From Candidatus Ferrigenium bremense (lineage in GTDB: Bacteria > Pseudomonadota > Gammaproteobacteria > Burkholderiales > Gallionellaceae): 47,259 nucleotides of DNA. The stretch covers positions 1 through 47,259 of the forward strand of contig JAGRPI010000040.1 of the NCBI GenBank assembly GCA_019449635.1, in the 5' to 3' direction. Below are positions 24,716 through 34,016 of the stretch, one piece after another. The number at the start of each line of letters is the position of its first letter. Position 1 is the stretch's first letter. The notes below the pieces were generated by a model. That model ran no database searches. It saw only the letters and a program-made list of their open reading frames with translations, and was not told the origin of the DNA. Made by a program: the position numbers and the translations under genes.

Positions 24716-26333
24716 TGCCACTCACCCATTCCTTGACCACGCTGGCGACGATTTTAGGTTCCTGCTGGGCAATCTGCCGTGCGGTTTGCAGACTTTGCTC
24801 ATAAGATGGGGTGGAGGGCGTATAGGTCGCTTCAGGAATGGCCTCGCTTTCCTGAGCGGCGGTAAAACCACCCGTCTTGCTCTGCAAGGTGAGCAAAGTA
24901 TCCAACGCCGGTTTGATAACGCGAAATACTACGAATAACATGACTGCGGCAATCAGGGCGTATTTAAGCAATTCTTTGGTCAGCTCGATGGTGTCGGGCT
25001 GCTTCCAGAGCGGTAATTCCTCGACTGATTCCCTGCTTTCGGTAAAGGCCGCAACCTGCACATTCAGGCTGTCGCCGCGAGTCTGGTCGAAGCCCACCGC
25101 ATCCCTGACCAGATTGTTGATCTGTTCTTTTTCTGCATCGGACAAAGGTTTGGTGCTGGCTTTGCCTTTGGCGTCAATTACCCTGCGATTGCCGTTCACT
25201 ACCACCGCAACCGACAGGCGTTTGATGGAACCAACCGGCAGTACGGTGTGGCGTATGGTGCGATCCACTTCGTAATTCACGGTAGATTCCTTTTGCAGAT
25301 TGGAGACATTCCCGCTGTTCGCGGTTGCGTCCCCTGCTGGTGTTCCTGTGTTGGCAGCGATAGGCGCGGTAGCCGGAACCGGAGGCTGATTGGTCAACGC
25401 GCCGGGGATGCCACCCGCGTTAATTCCTGAGCCATTCATCGCTTCAGAGCTTTGCTTGCTGCGTATCGCGCTTTCGGACGGGTTCTGGTTCGGCTTGTAG
25501 CTTTCAGATGTTTGCTCAGTGCGCGAAAAATCAATATCGGCAGATACCTGCGCGCGCATATTGTTTGCACCGATCATCGGAGTCAGCAAAGACTCAATGC
25601 GTTTGACATAGCTTTGCTCGATTTGTTGCACATATTTGAGCTGATTGGCATCCAATCCTTCGTTGGTGTTGCCGTCATGGCTGGCGCTCAGCAGCGTGCC
25701 GTTCTGGTCTACCACCGTCACGTTCTTGGCGGACATATCCGGCACGCTGCTCGAAATCAGATGGATAATCGCGCTGACCTGCGCGGAATCGAGCAATCGC
25801 CCGCCTTGCAGGGAAAGCACCACGGATGCGCTGGGTTTTTGTTGTTCCTTGATGAATACGCTGGGCTTGGGAATGGCCAGGTGAACGCGTGCAGCGGACA
25901 CCGCCCCGATGCTCTCCACCGAGCGTGCCAGTTCACCCTCCAGAGCGCGCTGGTAATTGACCTGTTCGGCGAATTGGGTGATACCGAACTTCTGGTTTTC
26001 CATCAATTCGAATCCGACGTTTCCCCCCTTGGGAAGTCCCTGAGAAGCCAGCTTCAGGCGGGCTTCATGCACCTGATTGGAGGCTACCAGCAAGGCTCCG
26101 CCGCCCTCGGCAAACTTGTAGGGGATATTCATTTGCTGCAGCGATTCGATGATGGCGCCGCCATCTCGGTCGGACAAATTGCTGTACAACACACGGTAAT
26201 CAGGCGTTTGTCCCCACATCCACGCTCCGGCGATGAGCGCGAACAATGCCGCAATGCCCACTACCACCCCCATTTTTTGCTGGAGGGTGAGTTGATTCAA
26301 TAGATTCACTGCCTTCTTTTCTTGTTCAGCCAT
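24708..26333 (-). CDS. fliF: Flagellar MS-ring protein FliF
   Basis: Inner-membrane MS-ring subunit that nucleates the basal body. The 541-residue protein has an N-terminal transmembrane helix (about 18-37), YscJ/FliF ring-building domains (about 45-230: DRDGGAIIESLQQMNIPYKFAEGGGALLV, VHLAIPKPSVFIKEQQKPSASVVL), a C-terminal transmembrane helix (YALIAAVMLFVVFRVI, about 455-472), and a cytoplasmic tail (ARQIAQQEPKIVASVVKEWV) that binds FliG. It is the first gene of the minus-strand fliFGHIJK-LMNOPQR run and is divergent from fliE across a 164-bp spacer. That spacer must hold both promoters, but none is clear-cut. Confidence 0.97.
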   Translation of the reverse strand: MAEQEKKAVNLLNQLTLQQKMGVVVGIAALFALIAGAWMWGQTPDYRVLYSNLSDRDGGAIIESLQQMNIPYKFAEGGGALLVASNQVHEARLKLASQGLPKGGNVGFELMENQKFGITQFAEQVNYQRALEGELARSVESIGAVSAARVHLAIPKPSVFIKEQQKPSASVVLSLQGGRLLDSAQVSAIIHLISSSVPDMSAKNVTVVDQNGTLLSASHDGNTNEGLDANQLKYVQQIEQSYVKRIESLLTPMIGANNMRAQVSADIDFSRTEQTSESYKPNQNPSESAIRSKQSSEAMNGSGINAGGIPGALTNQPPVPATAPIAANTGTPAGDATANSGNVSNLQKESTVNYEVDRTIRHTVLPVGSIKRLSVAVVVNGNRRVIDAKGKASTKPLSDAEKEQINNLVRDAVGFDQTRGDSLNVQVAAFTESRESVEELPLWKQPDTIELTKELLKYALIAAVMLFVVFRVIKPALDTLLTLQSKTGGFTAAQESEAIPEATYTPSTPSYEQSLQTARQIAQQEPKIVASVVKEWVSGNG

Positions 26334-26497
26334 AATGATTTGGAGCCATACCTTAAAGCCACTTGTACACTTGGCATATTACCAGCGGCAGAGAGGTCTT
26401 TGAAAACCTGAATAAAAGGAAAAACCCATGCCTGTTTCCACTATAAGGATGGCGTCCTGTCGGATATCGTGCATTTACCTAAAAAAGGAGGCGCGAG

Positions 26498-26818
26498 ATG
26501 AATACCTCGGCAGTGGACAGTTTGTTGGCGCAAATGCGCGTCGCAGCGACAGCAGCGGGATTGCGCGAACCGGCTCAGGCGGCGCAAACCGGCAAGCTGG
26601 ATTTTGCGGATGTACTGAAATCGTCGCTGGACGGAGTGGCGCAGGCTCAGGCCAGGTCGGAGGCCATGCAAAAGGCTTTTGTGCTGGGCGACAATAGTGT
26701 CAGTTTGAGCGACACCATGATCGCGATGCAGAAAGCCAGCATCAATTTCCAAGCCACCGTTCAGGTGCGCAACAAGGTCGTGCAAGCTTACAACGACATC
26801 ATGAATATGCAGGTTTGA
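26498..26818 (+). CDS. fliE: Flagellar hook-basal body adaptor FliE
   Basis: Joins the MS ring to the proximal rod. The 106-residue protein has the FliE features: ALRE-like helix near the start, LDFADVLKSSLDGVAQAQARSEAMQKAFVLGDNSVSLSDTMIAMQKASINFQATVQVRNKVVQAYNDIMNMQV. The start has a strong AAGGAGG. It is the only plus-strand gene of this block and is followed by a strong terminator. Confidence 0.96.
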   Translation: MNTSAVDSLLAQMRVAATAAGLREPAQAAQTGKLDFADVLKSSLDGVAQAQARSEAMQKAFVLGDNSVSLSDTMIAMQKASINFQATVQVRNKVVQAYNDIMNMQV

Positions 26819-26869
26819 TTCCTTCCGGGCTGCAGGAGTCTGCTGCTCACTTTGCATTTCCTCGGCAAT

Positions 26870-26906
26870 AAAAAAACGGGCATCCGAAGATGCCCATTAA
26901 TTTTTT
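26870..26906. terminator. Bidirectional intrinsic terminator between fliE and the porin gene
   Basis: A perfect 7-bp stem GGGCATC/GATGCCC (26878-26884 with 26889-26895) has a CGAA loop. It is flanked by an A-rich tract on the left and an AT-rich tract with six Ts on the right. It can therefore terminate fliE (plus) and the converging porin gene (minus). Confidence 0.92.
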
Positions 26907-26947
26907 CTGCTTTGCGAGTTAAGAAGCTAACTCATCCTGAGGACGGA

Positions 26948-28264
26948 TTAGAATTTGAATTCGCCCCACAGCCAGGTCTTTTGCGTATTGACATTGGTGC
27001 CGAAGGTGGTGGTAGTTGTGCCCTTGGCCTTGTAGTCCGCGTACTTCAGTCCGACCGTGGTGTTCTTGTTGAACGCATAGGTTCCTACCAGGCCCCATTC
27101 GTTGCCCAGGCTGCTGGACGTCAGGGTTGCGGTGGTCTTGTCCGCGGTGTAGTCGTGATAGACCGCCCCGAGGTTGAAGCCAGCCAGCTTACCGTTTACC
27201 GACACATATGCATCCTTCAGGCCTTGTGTGGGCGTGGTCGTGAACATGTCAGCCCAGCCATTCATGGCATGCAACGTGGCCAACGGGGTCTGGAAGGAAC
27301 GGGTCGCTGCCGCACCGGTAGCCTTAGTTGTGGCGCTCTTGTCGGTACCCAGCACTTCATAACCCAGCTTGAACACCGCTATGCCGGTAACGTCTACGCC
27401 ACCTTCCAGGAAGGTGTAGGTATCCTTGAAGTTGGTCGCATTGTTGCTGCCGTCGCGCTGCTCGGCAAATTCCACCGTGTACAGCAGCTTGTTGTTGCCC
27501 ATTGCGGTGCTGCCGTTCAGCCTGAGACCGTAGGTGTCAGTTGAACTGGTGGTGGTGGTGGCGCCAAGAACAGGTTTATAGTCCAGAATATAAGCATAAC
27601 CAACGATTTCGGCGAAGCTCCAGCCCTTGTAATTTATGTTGACGATCGGAGACCGCATGTGGGCATTGCCTACATCGTTGGTCGCGCCATCGCCGATGAA
27701 GCGGTTGACATTGGTGATATAGCCGGCCGTGACCGTGGTATTCGGCAGCGACTTGTTGACCAGCGTGAAGGCATCATAGGTCTGCTCGTTCTGGCGCCAA
27801 CCCACGTTGCCGATGAAGCGGTGATTGTCCAGGACGATGCGCTGGCGGCCCCACTTCACGTTCGTGTTGGAGATGCCGCTATAGCTCAGGTAGGACTGAT
27901 TGATTTCGGTAACTTCCGGGTCAGCAATTGTGGCGAAGTTGGTGTTCCCGTTGTTCCCGCCGTTGTAGTGCTTATTACCCAGATCGTGTGTCGATTCCGC
28001 TTCGATCATCGCGCCGAAACCGTTGAATGTCCCTGTTTCATAGCCCAGGCGCAGACGTACCGTATTCGCGGTAGCTTGATTCGTTTGTGCTGGGGCAACG
28101 GGAACGGAAGAATTGCGAACATCTTCGTAGCGATATTGCAAATTCATGGAAGCCTTGCCGCCGGTCAACGCGTCGGTCAGCGTATCCGCTGCCAAAACGC
28201 TTTGTGCGAAAAGAAGTGCTGACAGGGCAGCAATGCTTGATACGGGGTGTTTCTTGAGTAACAT
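26948..28264 (-). CDS. Outer-membrane porin of the alginate-export/OprD-like type
   Basis: Predicted beta-barrel outer-membrane protein. The 438-residue precursor has a signal peptide (SSIAALSALLFAQSVLAA, about 9-26). Its mature part alternates polar and aromatic residues and contains LQYRYEDVRN, VRLRLGYETGTFNGFGAMIEAEST and NTNVKWGRQRIVLDNHRFIGNVGWRQNEQTYDAF, the pattern of the Alginate_exp/OprB-like porin group. It ends WLWGEFKF with a C-terminal Phe, the usual barrel-assembly signal. The substrate cannot be inferred. GGAGG precedes the start and a well-formed promoter lies upstream. Codon use looks like that of a strongly expressed gene. Confidence 0.85.
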   Translation of the reverse strand: MLLKKHPVSSIAALSALLFAQSVLAADTLTDALTGGKASMNLQYRYEDVRNSSVPVAPAQTNQATANTVRLRLGYETGTFNGFGAMIEAESTHDLGNKHYNGGNNGNTNFATIADPEVTEINQSYLSYSGISNTNVKWGRQRIVLDNHRFIGNVGWRQNEQTYDAFTLVNKSLPNTTVTAGYITNVNRFIGDGATNDVGNAHMRSPIVNINYKGWSFAEIVGYAYILDYKPVLGATTTTSSTDTYGLRLNGSTAMGNNKLLYTVEFAEQRDGSNNATNFKDTYTFLEGGVDVTGIAVFKLGYEVLGTDKSATTKATGAAATRSFQTPLATLHAMNGWADMFTTTPTQGLKDAYVSVNGKLAGFNLGAVYHDYTADKTTATLTSSSLGNEWGLVGTYAFNKNTTVGLKYADYKAKGTTTTTFGTNVNTQKTWLWGEFKF

Positions 28265-28313
28265 GGTATCCTCCAGAACGTTTAAAAAAAGCGCTTAAAA
28301 AGCACTGGGGTGG

Positions 28314-28342
28314 ATTATCTTGTCAGTAGTAGGGTTATGCAA
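28314..28342 (-). promoter_or_regulatory. Candidate sigma-70 promoter for the porin gene
   Basis: On the minus strand TTGCAT (28337-28342) is separated by 17 bases from GATAAT (28314-28319). The start codon lies 50 bases downstream with a GGAGG site. The match to the consensus is 4/6 and 5/6 with ideal spacing. Confidence 0.55.
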
Positions 28343-28435
28343 TAAAAATTTCGTAATAATTCCGTAATGTTGTTTTTTTGCAACAACCAATCATATCTAT
28401 CAATTAAGACTGTTTTCGTTTGTCTCCGCGATAAA

Positions 28436-29305
28436 ATGATTCTCGCCGAACGCCTCTCGCTCTATATCCGGCTTACCCGCCTGAATCGTCCCATCGGTAT
28501 CCTGCTGCTGCTGTGGCCGACGCTATGGGGCGTATGGGTTGCGGGCGAGGGGCGCCCGGCGTGGCACATCATCATCATTTTTACGCTTGGTACGGTGTTG
28601 ATGCGCTCCGCCGGATGCGCTGTCAACGACTACGCCGACCGCCACATCGACAAGCATGTCAGACGCACCCGGGAGCGCCCGCTCGCCAGCGGCAAGGTCA
28701 GCGAGCGCGAGACGCTGTGGCTGGCCGTCGGGCTGGCGTTTGCCGCCTTCCTGCTGATCCTGCCGCTCAATCCGCTGACCTGGCTGCTGTCCTTTCCCGC
28801 CGTATTTCTTGCCGCCAGTTACCCGTTCACCAAGCGTTTTTTCGTCATTCCGCAAGCCTATCTCGGCATCGCCTTCGGCTTTGGTATCCCGATGGCGTTC
28901 GCCGCGCAACTCGGCGATGTGCCGCCGGTGGCGTGGCTGCTGCTGCTTGCCAACGTATTCTGGGCGATCGCCTACGACACCGAATATGCGATGGTGGATC
29001 GGGACGATGATATCCACCTCGGCATCCACTCTTCAGCGCTGTTCTTCGGCAAATATGACGTGGTGGCGGTGATGGGCTGCTATGCCATCACCTTGGCGTT
29101 GCTGGCGGTGGCAGGGCAGATGGTCGGGCTGGGCCGGGTGTATTACACAGGACTATCAGTTGGGGCAGGCATCGTGCTGTATCACTACGCCCTCATCAAG
29201 AACAGAAACCGCGATGAATGCTTCAAGGCGTTCCTGCATAACAACTGGTTCGGCGCGGCGGTATTCGCCGGCATTGCACTGGATTACTGGATGAACAGCC
29301 GGTAA
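28436..29305 (+). CDS. ubiA: 4-hydroxybenzoate polyprenyltransferase UbiA
   Basis: Membrane enzyme that attaches the polyprenyl tail to 4-hydroxybenzoate in ubiquinone synthesis. The 289-residue protein has about eight hydrophobic spans and the two Asp-rich substrate motifs: [20 protein letters not shown] (about 68-87) and [20 protein letters not shown] (about 181-200). The start [21 protein letters not shown] matches the family. The frame is open a further 23 codons upstream, without similarity. No ubiC is adjacent. Confidence 0.95.
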   Translation: MILAERLSLYIRLTRLNRPIGILLLLWPTLWGVWVAGEGRPAWHIIIIFTLGTVLMRSAGCAVNDYADRHIDKHVRRTRERPLASGKVSERETLWLAVGLAFAAFLLILPLNPLTWLLSFPAVFLAASYPFTKRFFVIPQAYLGIAFGFGIPMAFAAQLGDVPPVAWLLLLANVFWAIAYDTEYAMVDRDDDIHLGIHSSALFFGKYDVVAVMGCYAITLALLAVAGQMVGLGRVYYTGLSVGAGIVLYHYALIKNRNRDECFKAFLHNNWFGAAVFAGIALDYWMNSR

Positions 29306-29390
29306 GCCACTTTTTCACGGCAGGCTGCGCGATATCCAGACGTTTTGCCTGAGAAATCCTGCGGCTCGAAGTTTCCGCTACACTCGCCAC

Positions 29391-30029
29391 ATGCCGCATC
29401 ATATCCATCAACCCTATAGCGAAAACCCGCTGCTCAGGCGGAGTTACAACCTGATCGCGCCGCTTTATGATCTGACGATAGAGCGCCCGCTGCTGAAGGC
29501 GCGTGCCCGGTCGCTATGCGATCTGCCGGCGGATGTGCCGGGGCGCGTGCTGGTGAGCGGGGTCGGCACTGGGCTCGACTTGCCGCTGCTGCCGGCGATG
29601 CACCGCTATGTCGCGCTCGACTTCAGCGCCGCGATGCTGTCCCGCGCCAAGCCGCGCGGCGCGAACCTGCATATCGATTGGGTGCTGGGCGACAGCATGG
29701 CACTGCCGTTTGCCGATGCGCAGTTCGATCATGCCGTACTGCACCTCATCCTCGCCGTCGTGCAGCATCCGGAAAAATGCCTGGGCGAAGCGGCACGTGT
29801 GCTCAAGCCCGGCGGCACGATCCTCGTTTTCGACAAATTCCTGCGCCCGCAACAACAGGCATGGCTGCGCCGCGCGCTCAATCCGCTGACGCGTCGCCTG
29901 GCCACGAGGATGGATGTCGTGTTCGAAGAAGTGCTGCGCGAAGTGCCGCAACTGCAAGTGATCAGCGATAGGCCGCTGCTTGCCGGAGGCTGGTTCCGCG
30001 GCATCGTGCTGCGGAAGGTTCAAGAATAG
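29391..30029 (+). CDS. Class I SAM-dependent methyltransferase
   Basis: Soluble 212-residue protein with a Rossmann-type methyltransferase fold: motif I VLVSGVGTGLDLPLLP (about 52-67), an acidic post-I position in YVALDFSAAMLSRAK, the motif DSMALPFADAQFDHAVLHLIL, and EAARVLKPGGTILVFDKFLRP typical of the Methyltransf_11/UbiE-like group. The N-terminal NLIAPLYDLTIERPLLKARA resembles membrane-quinone or phospholipid methyltransferases, but the substrate is unknown. It follows ubiA by 85 bp on the same strand, which permits but does not prove a quinone role. It converges with tsaC four bases away. Confidence 0.82.
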   Translation: MPHHIHQPYSENPLLRRSYNLIAPLYDLTIERPLLKARARSLCDLPADVPGRVLVSGVGTGLDLPLLPAMHRYVALDFSAAMLSRAKPRGANLHIDWVLGDSMALPFADAQFDHAVLHLILAVVQHPEKCLGEAARVLKPGGTILVFDKFLRPQQQAWLRRALNPLTRRLATRMDVVFEEVLREVPQLQVISDRPLLAGGWFRGIVLRKVQE

Positions 30030-30033
30030 GCGC

Positions 30034-30576
30034 TTAACCGCGGATGATCCGGCCGTCCGCCCAGGCGCGGATCGTGGAAGGCTTCTTGCGTTGGCCCACG
30101 CGTCCCGGCAACACCCACACCTTGCGCCCGAACAGGCGCCGGCATTGCGCGTAAGTCCGGGCGGGGTGCTGCCCGCTGCGGTTGGCGCTGGTGGAGACCA
30201 GCGCGCTGCCCACGCCGCGGCAGAGTTGCGCGGCTTGCCGGTGTGCGGTTAAGCGCACCGCCAGCGTGTCATGCGCACCGCGCAGCCAGCGCGGTGCCGA
30301 GTGATGCGCAGGCATCAGGTAGGTAACAGCCTGCGAACCGCCGTCACGCAGCCGTTGTTGTTCTGCGTCGTTGAGCGGTTGCAGGTAGCGCGCCACTTGC
30401 CGATAACTCGCCGCGATGAGGATCAAGCCTTTGCGTTGTGGGCGCTGTTTGAGCCTCAGCAGGCGCAGTACTGCTGTGCGGTTGTCCGGGTCGCAGCCCA
30501 GCCCATAGCAGGACTCGGTGGGGTAGGCGATCAGTCCGCCGCGCCTGAGGTAAGCGGCAATGGTGCGAGAGAGCAT
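30034..30576 (-). CDS. tsaC: L-threonylcarbamoyladenylate synthase TsaC (YrdC/Sua5 family)
   Basis: Makes threonylcarbamoyl-AMP from threonine, bicarbonate and ATP for the t6A37 modification of tRNA. The 180-residue length is that of the short TsaC form. Motifs visible: AAYLRRGGLIAYPTESCYGLGCDP near the N-terminus, RLKQRPQRKGLILIA, VTYLMPA, LAVRLTAH and GSALVSTSANRSGQ. The ATG at 30576 was chosen because the upstream 14 codons run into a dispersed repeat. The transferase partner TsaD is encoded at 45780-46934, far from it. It lies downstream of purD on the same strand. Confidence 0.93.
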   Translation of the reverse strand: MLSRTIAAYLRRGGLIAYPTESCYGLGCDPDNRTAVLRLLRLKQRPQRKGLILIAASYRQVARYLQPLNDAEQQRLRDGGSQAVTYLMPAHHSAPRWLRGAHDTLAVRLTAHRQAAQLCRGVGSALVSTSANRSGQHPARTYAQCRRLFGRKVWVLPGRVGQRKKPSTIRAWADGRIIRG

Positions 30577-30602
30577 GTTGAGTTGTCCAGGAAAAAGCAA
30601 CC

Positions 30603-30687
30603 AGCCACAGATTGACACGGATTAACACTGATAAACGCCGGACGGGATCGGTTATTAGTCCGTGAACATCCGTGTTTATCCGTGGCT
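30603..30687. repeat. 85-bp imperfect inverted repeat between purD and tsaC
   Basis: The left arm AGCCACAGATTGACACGGAT and the complement of the right arm AGCCACGGATAAACACGGAT match at most positions, and the similarity continues for about 31 bases around a G+C-rich centre. Within each arm the block CACGGAT recurs with a ~10-base period. It begins 27 bases upstream of the tsaC start codon and ends just after the purD stop. It looks like a dispersed repeat, but this is the only copy in the window. Confidence 0.8.
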
Positions 30688-30690
30688 GAA

Positions 30691-31962
30691 TTATCTTTTT
30701 GAAATGGCGCGCCAGCCGATATCGCGGCGCATCTGGCACCCGTCGAAATGGATGGTGTCGGCGATCTCATAGGCGCGCTGCTGGGCGCGCTTCACCATGT
30801 CGCCCAGCGCGACGACGCACAGCACACGCCCGCCGCTGGTGACCACCTTGCCATCCTGCATCGTGGTGCCGGCATGGAACACGTGCGCGTCTTGCAGTTT
30901 CTTCGGCAAACCGCGGATGACATCGCCCTTGCGCGGCGCATCGGGGTAATTTGCCGCCGCCAGCACCACGCCCAGCGCGGTGCGCCGGTCCCACTCCGCC
31001 TCCACCTTGTCGAGCGTGCCATTGACGGCGTGTTCGACGATCGCGGCGAAATCGCTTTTCAGGCGCAGCATGATCGGCTGGGTCTCCGGGTCACCCATGC
31101 GGCAGTTGAATTCCAGCACCTTGGTGCCGCCGTCAGGCGAGATCATCAATCCGGCATACAGGAAACCGGTGTAGGTGATTCCCTCGCTTTCCATGCCGCG
31201 CACCACGGGCTGGATCACCTCGCGCAGCACGCGTGCATGGATCTCCGGAGTCACCACCGGTGCGGGCGAATATGCGCCCATGCCGCCGGTGTTGGGGCCT
31301 TGGTCGCCGTCCAGGAGGCGCTTGTGATCCTGGCTGGTGGCCATAGTCAGCACATGCTTACCGTCGACCATTACGATGAAGCTGGCTTCTTCGCCTGCCA
31401 AAAATTCCTCGATCACCACGCGCGCACCGGCGTCGCCGAGCTTGTTGTCGGCGAGCATCATGTCGATGGCATCGAACGCTTCGTCCTTGGTCATTGCGAC
31501 AACCACGCCCTTGCCCGCCGCGAGGCCATCGGCCTTGATGACGATGGGCGCGCCATGCTTCTCGACATAGGCGCGCGCGGCAGCGATGTCGCTGAAGGTC
31601 TCGAAGAATGCGGTGGGGATGTTGTGGCGCACCATGAAACGCTTGGCAAAATCCTTGGAGGATTCCAGTTGCGCGGCGGCCTTGGTCGGGCCGAAGATTT
31701 TCAGGCCGGCCGCACGGAACGCATCGACCACGCCCGCCGCCAGCGGCGCTTCCGGGCCGACCACGGTGAGCTCGATGTTTTCGCGCTTCACGAATTCGAT
31801 CAGCTCGGGGATCGCAGTGATCGCGACGTTCTCCACACCGTCCTCCAGCGCCGTACCGGCATTGCCCGGCGCGACATACACCTTCTGCACCTTGGCGCCC
31901 TGCGCGAGCCGCCAGGCCAGCGCGTGCTCACGTCCGCCGGAGCCGATGACTAGAATCTTCAT
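30691..31962 (-). CDS. purD: Phosphoribosylamine--glycine ligase PurD
   Basis: ATP-grasp enzyme of the purine pathway that makes GAR from phosphoribosylamine and glycine. The 423-residue protein begins MKILVIGSGGREHALAWRLA. It carries VVGPEAPLAAGVVDAF, KADGLAAGKGVVVAMTKDEA, LAGEEASFIVMVDG, GDQGPNTGGMGAYSPAPVV and LEFNCRMGDPETQPIM, all PurD hallmarks. It lies downstream of purH with a 147-bp spacer that contains an inserted palindromic element. It is followed by a second repeat before tsaC. Confidence 0.97.
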   Translation of the reverse strand: MKILVIGSGGREHALAWRLAQGAKVQKVYVAPGNAGTALEDGVENVAITAIPELIEFVKRENIELTVVGPEAPLAAGVVDAFRAAGLKIFGPTKAAAQLESSKDFAKRFMVRHNIPTAFFETFSDIAAARAYVEKHGAPIVIKADGLAAGKGVVVAMTKDEAFDAIDMMLADNKLGDAGARVVIEEFLAGEEASFIVMVDGKHVLTMATSQDHKRLLDGDQGPNTGGMGAYSPAPVVTPEIHARVLREVIQPVVRGMESEGITYTGFLYAGLMISPDGGTKVLEFNCRMGDPETQPIMLRLKSDFAAIVEHAVNGTLDKVEAEWDRRTALGVVLAAANYPDAPRKGDVIRGLPKKLQDAHVFHAGTTMQDGKVVTSGGRVLCVVALGDMVKRAQQRAYEIADTIHFDGCQMRRDIGWRAISKR

Positions 31963-31989
31963 AAAGTTTTACCTTTTCAACGAAGCGCG

Positions 31990-32114
31990 ATTAGGCCGTT
32001 ACGAGCGACGGCAGAACAAGGCGCGAAAGGGCGAGGAAGCGGAGTTTACGCATAGGTAAATGAGCATTCCGAGCCCTTGAGCAACGCAGTTATGCCGAGC
32101 GCAGTAGGCCTAAT
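31990..32114. repeat. 125-bp MITE/REP-like palindromic element between purH and purD
   Basis: The ends are a perfect 8-bp inverted repeat ATTAGGCC (31990-31997) and GGCCTAAT (32107-32114). The middle has a nested imperfect palindrome GGGC-ga-GGAA...TTTAC-N6-GTAAA...TTCC-ga-GCCC. The right end overlaps the last codons of purH and supplies its stop (TAG, 32110-32112). No transposase is present, so it looks like a small non-autonomous element fixed in the purine operon. Confidence 0.8.
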
Positions 32115-33675
32115 GGCGGAAGTGGCGGTAGCCGGTGAACACCATCGCCAACCCATGCTCATCCGCCGCCGCAATCACTTCTTCGTCGCGCATCGAGCCG
32201 CCCGGCTGGATCACCGCCTTCGCGCCGGCCTGCGCCAGCACGTCGATGCCGTCGCGGAATGGGAAAAACGCATCGGATGACACCACGGAACCGGCAAGTG
32301 ACAGGCCCGCGTTCTGCGCCTTGATGCTGGCGATGCGCGTGCTGTCCACGCGGCTCATCTGGCCTGCGCCCACACCCAGCGTCTGGCCGTTCTTGCAGAA
32401 TACGATGGCGTTGGATTTCACGTACTTCGCGACGCGCCAGGCGAACAGCAGGTCTTGCAGTTGTTCGACAGTCGGTTGCGCCCTGGTGACGGTCTTGAGT
32501 TGCGATGCCTGCACGTTGAGCGCGTCCGGCGACTGCACCAGCAGGCCGCCGCCGACGCGCTTCACGTCATATTGGTTGTGCGCGTTGGACAGCGGCACGG
32601 TGAGCACGCGCACATTCTGCTTCGCCGCGGTGACCTTGAGCGCGGCCTCTGAAGCGTAGGGCGCGATAATGAGTTCGACGAACTGGTTGGCGGTGATCTG
32701 CGCCGCGCTCGCCTCATCCAGCTCGCGGTTGAAGGCGATGATGCCGCCGAACGCGGAAGTGGCGTCGGTCGCATAGGCCAGCTTGTAGGCATTCAGCGGG
32801 GTATCGGCGATCGCCACGCCGCAGGGGTTGGCGTGCTTGACGATGACGCAGGCCGGCTGGTCGAAGGTCTTGACCAGCTCCCAAGCCGCATCGGCGTCGC
32901 CGATGTTGTTGTAGGACAGCTCCTTGCCCTGCAACTGCGTGTAATCGGCGATCCCGCCGGCCACCGGATTCAGGTCGCGGTAGAACGCCGCGCTCTGGTG
33001 CGGGTTCTCGCCGTAGCGCATGTCCTGCACCTTGGTGAAGTTGAAGTTGATCTGCGTCGGGTATTCGCTCTTTGTTCCATCGGAAGAGATGGCGGTGAGG
33101 TAGTTGCTGATCATGCTGTCGTAAGCGGCGGTGTGCGAGAACGCCTTCTTCGCCAGATCGAAGCGCGTCACATCACTCACCGCGCCCTTGTTGGTGCGCA
33201 TCTCTTCCAGCACGTCCACATAGTCCGCCGGGTCGGTGACGATGGCGACATGCGCATGGTTTTTCGCCGCCGCACGCACCATGGTCGGGCCGCCGATGTC
33301 GATGTTCTCGATGGCGTCTTCCAGCGTGCAGCCGGGCTTGGCGACGGTGGCCGCGAACGGGTAGAGGTTCACCACCACCAGGTCGATGGTCTGGATGCCG
33401 TGCTTTTCGAGCGTGGCAACATGCTCAGGCAGGTCGCGGCGCGCCAGAATTCCCGCGTGAACTTTCGGCTGCAGCGTCTTCACGCGCCCGTCCAGCATCT
33501 CGGGGAAACCGGTGTAATCGGCCACTTCGGTGCAAGGTACGCCGTTATCGGCGAGCAGTTTTGCTGTACCGCCGGTGGAGAGGATGGTTACGCCAAGCTG
33601 GTTCAAGCCCTGCGCGAATTCGAGGACGCCGGATTTGTCCGACACGCTGATGAGTGCTTGTTTGATAGCCGCCAT
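32110..33675 (-). CDS. purH: Bifunctional AICAR transformylase/IMP cyclohydrolase PurH
   Basis: Catalyses the last two steps of IMP synthesis. The 521-residue protein has an N-terminal cyclohydrolase (MGS-like) domain ([59 protein letters not shown]) and a C-terminal transformylase domain with [10 protein letters not shown] and [18 protein letters not shown], ending FTGYRHFRH. The start at 33675 matches the family; the frame extends 12 codons upstream without similarity. The stop codon lies in the right end of a palindromic element. The dusB-fis-purH-purD order is common in betaproteobacteria. Confidence 0.97.
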   Translation of the reverse strand: MAAIKQALISVSDKSGVLEFAQGLNQLGVTILSTGGTAKLLADNGVPCTEVADYTGFPEMLDGRVKTLQPKVHAGILARRDLPEHVATLEKHGIQTIDLVVVNLYPFAATVAKPGCTLEDAIENIDIGGPTMVRAAAKNHAHVAIVTDPADYVDVLEEMRTNKGAVSDVTRFDLAKKAFSHTAAYDSMISNYLTAISSDGTKSEYPTQINFNFTKVQDMRYGENPHQSAAFYRDLNPVAGGIADYTQLQGKELSYNNIGDADAAWELVKTFDQPACVIVKHANPCGVAIADTPLNAYKLAYATDATSAFGGIIAFNRELDEASAAQITANQFVELIIAPYASEAALKVTAAKQNVRVLTVPLSNAHNQYDVKRVGGGLLVQSPDALNVQASQLKTVTRAQPTVEQLQDLLFAWRVAKYVKSNAIVFCKNGQTLGVGAGQMSRVDSTRIASIKAQNAGLSLAGSVVSSDAFFPFRDGIDVLAQAGAKAVIQPGGSMRDEEVIAAADEHGLAMVFTGYRHFRH

Positions 33676-33764
33676 GATGGTTCCAAATATAAAAATTAGT
33701 GTAGAAGCCAAAAGTCTATTGCTTGCGCGAGGGTGTTTTCCCTTAATCTAAATGTGGCGTCATG

Positions 33765-34016
33765 CTAAACGATGCCATGCTGCAACATCTTCTTGCGCAA
33801 CGTATTGCGATTGATGCCCAGTAATTCCGCTGCATGCGACTGGTTACCGCCGGCATGTTCCAGCACCATTTCAAGCAGCGGTTTTTCAACGCAGTTCATC
33901 ACCATGTCATACATCCCGCAGCATGGATCTTCGCCGTCGAGATCCCTGAAATATTCCTTGAGTGCCTTGCGCACACAGCGTGTTACGTCATTTTCGTTTA
34001 TTTCGCAATCGCTCAT
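33765..34016 (-). CDS. fis: Fis family DNA-binding protein
   Basis: Nucleoid-associated regulator that bends DNA and activates rRNA promoters, among others. The 83-residue protein has the Fis core: KPLLEMVLEHAGGNQSHAAELLGINRNTLRKKML with the C-terminal helix-turn-helix (about 58-78). It is shorter than the 98-residue enterobacterial Fis at the N-terminus, as in other betaproteobacteria. Residues 32-33 are adjacent cysteines (DPCCGMYD). It is translationally coupled to dusB (ATGA overlap), the same arrangement as in E. coli. Confidence 0.93.
   Translation of the reverse strand: MSDCEINENDVTRCVRKALKEYFRDLDGEDPCCGMYDMVMNCVEKPLLEMVLEHAGGNQSHAAELLGINRNTLRKKMLQHGIV

Noticed and set aside
26334-26497. 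fliF-fliE divergent spacer searched for sigma-54 and sigma-28 promoters
   Set aside because: No sequence matches TGGCAC-N5-TTGCA or the sigma-28 consensus closely enough to report.
30748-31953. 401-residue open frame opposite purD
   Set aside because: It mirrors purD on the other strand; PurD motifs are intact, and the antisense product is His/Arg-rich without recognisable domains.
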